64,000 nt of DNA, taken from Acanthaster planci. Its lineage: Eukaryota > Echinodermata > Asteroidea > Valvatida > Acanthasteridae. The stretch covers positions 235,003 through 299,002 of the forward strand of contig NW_019091568.1 in NCBI RefSeq assembly GCF_001949145.1, written 5' to 3'. The notes under the pieces were generated by a model. It did no database searches. It was not told the DNA's origin and saw only the letters and a program-made list of their open reading frames with translations. The position numbers were made by a program, and so were the translations under genes. This document shows, piece by piece, positions 59,383-64,000 of the stretch; the first letter of the stretch is position 1, and every line of letters begins with the position of its first letter.

Positions 59383-61960
59383 GTAATATTGGCAATATTT
59401 ATTTGTAGACGTGCTTGGTGTAGATTTATAAAAATTCGCGATGCCCCCTTAGTTGCAGGAGCCAGGTGTACCAGTCCAGCACCGCAGGTGTCAGTACTTT
59501 TTCAATGGGTCAGCTGTTTAAAGAGTAGCTGCAACCAATTTGTTTTAATACAAACCTTCAAAATGCACCTTTGTGGCTCAAACTCCTTTTTCCAACTTTT
59601 GTGTTGACTGTTTCCAAGGGCATTTTACTTCCTTTCCGGTTTTTATGCTAATGTATGTCCATATTCATGAGCAAAACTGGGATGTCATCTCAGAGAGAAA
59701 GCCTCAATGTTACATTGATTTTTACACAAAAAGTTCTGCATCTTTGTAGGTTTTGTATTCATTGTTGTTTAAATGAACATCTATATGCAATCATCAATTC
59801 GTTTCTCAGAAATGTTTGCAGAAAGTAAATTTTATGAACAGTATGAACAGTAAACCTATGCACTGAACTATGTCTTCCCTGAATGACATCACAGTAACAG
59901 CGCCCCCAGGTGTCCGGAAAGTTTTGATAATTTTAAAAGGTTTAAAAAGTGCACTTTCATTTCATTTTACCAAATAGGAATTCCAAAGAGTTTTCATACA
60001 TTAAAGAAGTCTACAAAGTTGCCGAAAAATCGTTTCTAAGAAAAGTTTATTGCAGCTACACTATAAGTTTCATATTTTGTGATGTGTCTTTAATTTTTTG
60101 GTTACATGGATGCACCAACTTTTAACAATTACGTACATTTTTTTAAGCCAAAGCCTAAAAGTGAAGCCTGCACTCTAAAATAGTGTTCAGCAGTTACACC
60201 CAATCTTGCTATCTCTTTGTAAACATTTGAAAAGCTAGTATCTAAACATCAATGTTCAATGGCTATACATTATTGTGATCACTCGGAAAACAGGAACGTG
60301 TTTAGAGCTTTGTTTAGTCGCTCAACCTTTTTTATTGCAGTGAAAAGTTGAATTTAAAGTATAAAATAAAAAAGGGGAAATAAACTGTACATCAGATATT
60401 CCGTTTTTATGCTGCAGATATCATGAAAATATATTTCAAAATGTGCAGTTTGAAATGAAGTGTCTGTGTCGATGAGGACATGAAAACGTATAATAACTGG
60501 TATATGAAATGCAGATCTTGAAGAAAATCCTGGACAGACACTGACCGATTGTCACAAGATGGTCGTAAATTGGTTATTCACAGTTGAAGGTTAAAAAAAT
60601 AAGGGTAGGCCTACTTCTATATAATGCACCGAGGATGCAGTTTAAAAAAATATGCAGTATTCAATTGCGTAATCGATGATACCAGTTTTTTCCTTTTACT
60701 TGTCTGTGCACAATTTCTAGGTAAATAATTTGAATGTAACAAGAATAGCACTCGCCAAGATGTGACGCAGTCTTGCGACAAAAAATTGTTGTACAGCCGG
60801 TTTGAGACACATTCAGTCTGATACAAAGAAAGAACACGCACGCCGGCAGTTTCGTAGAAGACATTTCCCCAAACGCATTTGCGACGTTATTTTGACCGTT
60901 GGCCGTTTCCCCCCCGCCATCACTACCTGCCCATCATCTGCACTATTATAACCAAATAATAATGATGAGCTTTCAGCAGGTGTCCTTCGACAGGTGTGTT
61001 GTCATGGTAACCACTCATTTAGCGACATCAAACGTGCATCGATTGTCTGACTCATATGCCGCAAGGTATGAGACGGAGAGAACCCCCCTGCTTTGTGTTG
61101 GTCATTGTCTCGTAGGAATCTGGGGAATTCCTTTCAGACATCTTGGGGGGGGATGTGTTAAATAACAATAGTCTGGAATGTGCACAGGGATTGGACATGT
61201 TGGGAGGGTACCCCTCGGTCTCATTTCTTGCTGGGTATAGTCTGACTGACCTGCTCAAGATCAAATTGTGTTTTAGGTGATTGCTTTTGAATCACTGATG
61301 TATGACGACAGCCTGGTCTTATGGATATGTCGTTGAAGCCACAGAGATAAATTGCTTTTCGTCAATTTTGCATAAATTTGAACAAACATAAGCTTTTCTG
61401 AAAGTCCATTACAGATCATTTACTCGCAAGTCAAGTTACAAGCTATTGAAATGACCAATGAAAAGGCATTCTTTTGTGATTGGATTTAAGACTTACACGG
61501 CTGTTACATGTACACTGCTTGTAACGTGAGTGCCATTAACGACATGCGGGCTTATGCATGCATGAATGGATCTGTTCGGGTGGATGCGCATCAGTGTTGC
61601 CTCTGTTAGCGTTTTTGCACTAGATCTAGGAAGTTTTGCCAATTGGGGTTCTAGGGTCCGTTTTTCTAAAAAAAAAAAAAAAAAAGGCCCAAACCTTGGG
61701 GTTTTTTAAAACATGAGACCATATAAATGAAATATGTATTTCAACATTTATATTTATACTCAACAAATATATTTTAACTTTTTACAACTTATCACGATAC
61801 CATCCACAACAAAATCAGACAGGGAAACCAGTTTAGCACAGCGTACTGTAGTGCTAGTAATGCCATCAATGCCATGTGGCAAGTTTAGGCATGGCATTGC
61901 GCAACCCTGGGATTCCACCAATGGAGGGGCCTACTATATGCTAAGAACTGCACAGTCCAA
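59383..61960. other. Non-coding stretch
   Basis: AT-rich with no exon or clear mobile element recognised. A pure A run lies at about 61669-61685. Confidence 0.5.
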
Positions 61961-61978
61961 ATGAGTAACTCACCCACA

Positions 61979-62091
61979 GAGTTTTGGGATGAACTTAAGA
62001 CTGTCAGGGACGGAAATGGAAAAATGAAGTTTGGGCTTCTCAGCAACTTCATGTGCGACCTCCTTGTCCTGCCACACAAAGAAGCTTTAGT
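61979..62091 (+). pseudogene. hAT-type transposase C-terminal fragment (decayed)
   Basis: The plus strand reads EFWDELKTVRDGNGKMKFGL then LSNFMCDLLVLPHK, matching the layout of the hAT dimerisation region, in which a Phe-Trp block is followed by a short linker, a hydrophobic helix and LPHS. The expected VERxFSxVN part does not follow in frame; a similar QVNRTK is read on the opposite strand at about 62085-62110. No other part of a transposase is visible. Confidence 0.4.
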
Positions 62092-62439
62092 TCTATTAAC
62101 TTGACAAACTTTATCTTGGCTGCCCGTGGAAGTATTAACGATCAGAACTCGTCTGATGACTTTTGTGAGTTCTTGGATAACGACACAGAGAATCTCTCTC
62201 AACCGGTATAACACCGGTTCCTTTCGATTCTCTCCTTTTACACTTCGTTTTGCGGAAAAGCATGCAGTTAAAGCACTTGGATCTCTCAGTGACAACTGGT
62301 GTTTACCGTGAAGTCCTGTAAACTTCTGAAAACACCAAATCCAGCTATCTGTACCTCCTTGGCCAACTTTATAATTTAATCTCACTCCCTAGTTATTGTC
62401 ACTGAGGGCTGTAAGATGGCCGAGGTGACTCCATCGTGA

Positions 62440-62960
62440 TTTTTAATTAGAGATCTTTTTCAGTTCTCCCGCTAATCTCCACACTTCCCGAAATAGCAGT
62501 AAATGATAAACTGTTACCTGTTCTCCGCATGATTTTCTTATCACATAACACTCTGGTTTCAGACTGCACCATTTTGCATAATAATCTCAGCAAGGATTTT
62601 TAATAGTGAAGTTATAGATGTAACTGACCACATTCTCAACAACACGGACATTATGAAGGTAATAGGCGCCGCGCGTTTGGATCTTAAGATACGATTGACC
62701 ACATGTAAATTCTACGATCGTAATGGAGTTAATGAGCTGGAAATAAAATGGTTTGAATCATACCTTTCAGGAAGAAAACATGCTACAAAGATCGATTGTA
62801 TTACTTCTGATTGCAATCTGAATGGAGGGTTCCACACGGATTGGTTCTCAGGGCCCTCCTTTTAATTAACAGCCTTCCTTCCTTTTCCGGATCGATCCCA
62901 TTCAGGAACCAAAGTGAGGTCGTATACGTCGATAACATGATATAAATGCATGTTTTACGG
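62440..62960 (+). pseudogene. Decayed LINE reverse transcriptase fragment
   Basis: From 62653 the frame reads KFYDRNGVNELEIKWFESYL and SGRKHATKIDC, which corresponds to the non-LTR reverse transcriptase block (YGIxGxxLxWFxSYLxxRKQ). Shortly after, in a shifted frame, comes a degraded form of the GVPQGSVLGPLLF box, and at about 62919-62936 VVYVDN resembles the catalytic YADD box with its second Asp changed. Upstream (62550-62650) weaker similarity continues towards the FxDLxKAFD block. Frameshifts and the altered catalytic box show it is dead. A CR1/Jockey/RTE-type clade is likely. Confidence 0.65.
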
Positions 62961-64000
62961 TGATATGGTGAATGGCCTTACGTGGTTCATGGACCAAAAA
63001 CGTACGCTTTTCATGTGAATAAAACTTCGTTGATAATCATGGTACTCGTCCAAAGCTACCCACAGTGACACACAAAGGATTTGGGGGCAGGCTCAGACCG
63101 GATCTGATCTGGCGTTGATTTTTTAGGGTTTTAGTACTGATATAAATGAATAAATATACTGATTTCTTTCTTATGGAGTATCATTTGCCAAAAAAATCTT
63201 CCTTCGCACATTTCACATGATATAAACTAGATACTTTTAAATATTAACGTAAACCGTGGTTCACATTTCAAAATAGCAGGAAGCAAATTTCATATTAATT
63301 TAATTCCCTTTTGAAAAACTCTTGACCTCACACAATCCAGGATTTATGCACAAAAGAGATCTTTCTTTATTGGAGGGAATAAACAAGCCAATCAGTATGG
63401 GAAATATGAAGTGAATCCAGAACACCAATTCAGATGGCCATGAATTAAAATAAGAGGTTTACAGAAAATGCAGGATCCTGTTAAGTTAGAATACACTTTG
63501 AACTCAAGGGCAAAATGGCGCCAAAGTTCTAGATATAGAGATGAGATGCGACGAGTCGTTCCAAGGTGGGAGAACAGGAGTCCGTCATGTTGTATAGCGA
63601 GTTGGCAAAAGTGAAGAGCAAAATTTCAGCAGAAGAAATGTAACGCAAAGGAAATACTTGCGGATCTTGCAAGATTGATGTCGATGATAATGCCACATAT
63701 GCCTTGGTGTACTTGTGCCGTGTATGCAAGTCAAAATAGCTCGGTGGCTGGGATGCCTGGGGACAGCTCTTCAGGTGGACTGCAGAGACTCCCCTCCAGA
63801 CCCTCTTTCAGAACTTACAATTCAGTAACTAAGATAGAGAGCATAGTGGTCCATGCCACATTACTAATATAAAAACATTTACGAGGTCAGACTAAGCAAC
63901 CGACTTTTTATGGGTTACGCGCTTTGGTACATGTAGCTGTACATCTACAAAGACCTCAAAATAAAATACCATCTTGCATGTAAGTTAACATGTAAAGGGA
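62961..64000. other. Non-coding stretch at the window end
   Basis: Nothing recognisable beyond a few TACATG words near 63929. It may contain further decayed LINE sequence that I cannot identify. Confidence 0.5.

Overview
This is a 64 kb window of animal nuclear DNA. Genes are split by spliceosomal introns with GT..AG borders, there are two runs of N (26121-26366 and 57478-58075), and the sequence is saturated with dispersed and tandem repeats. Short self-complementary words (TACATGTA, GTACATGTAC, TACCGGTA) recur very often, above all in the first 24 kb. I read this as a marine invertebrate, possibly a non-vertebrate deuterostome (echinoderm, hemichordate or cephalochordate). The sequence alone does not fix the species.

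Three genes can be supported. (1) On the minus strand, 24585-24654 is the first coding exon of a kinesin motor, most like the kinesin-3/KIF13 group. No later exon was found, so 1-24584 is probably its long first intron, full of repeats. (2) On the minus strand, 39401 down to 28028 is a complete MCM3 gene. I rebuilt 18 coding exons with consistent splice phases, giving an 810-residue replicative helicase subunit with Walker A, Walker B, sensor-1 and arginine-finger motifs and a C-terminal winged-helix-like region. (3) On the plus strand, 40199-53906 is a gene I do not recognise. Six coding exons join in frame into a 799-residue single-pass membrane protein: signal peptide, Ser/Thr-rich stalk, a 16-cysteine ectodomain, one membrane helix, and a cytoplasmic tail of about 595 residues with 21 tyrosines and many proline-rich SH3-type sites. 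Nine of the tyrosines sit in a repeated module D-[F/Y/H/W]-G-x-x-Y. It looks like a phosphotyrosine docking receptor or adaptor and is the most interesting object in the window.

MCM3 and the receptor are head to head, with 797 bp between their start codons. That interval holds an E2F-type site, a second E2F-like site and a CCAAT box. Kinesin lies downstream of MCM3 on the same strand, behind its own CpG-rich upstream region.

The remainder is accessory sequence. It includes a 41-bp minisatellite (3268-3525), a run of tRNA-like modules (8263-9050), a 0.5 kb foldback element (20102-20594), several small hairpin elements, a dispersed repeat of about 240-270 bp with three copies plus a fragment, a possible solo LTR in an MCM3 intron, and decayed reverse transcriptase and hAT-transposase fragments near 62 kb. 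The second assembly gap is flanked by inverted repeats, suggesting a palindromic element that failed to assemble. A possible first exon with a signal peptide lies at 59258-59382 and would continue beyond what I can follow.
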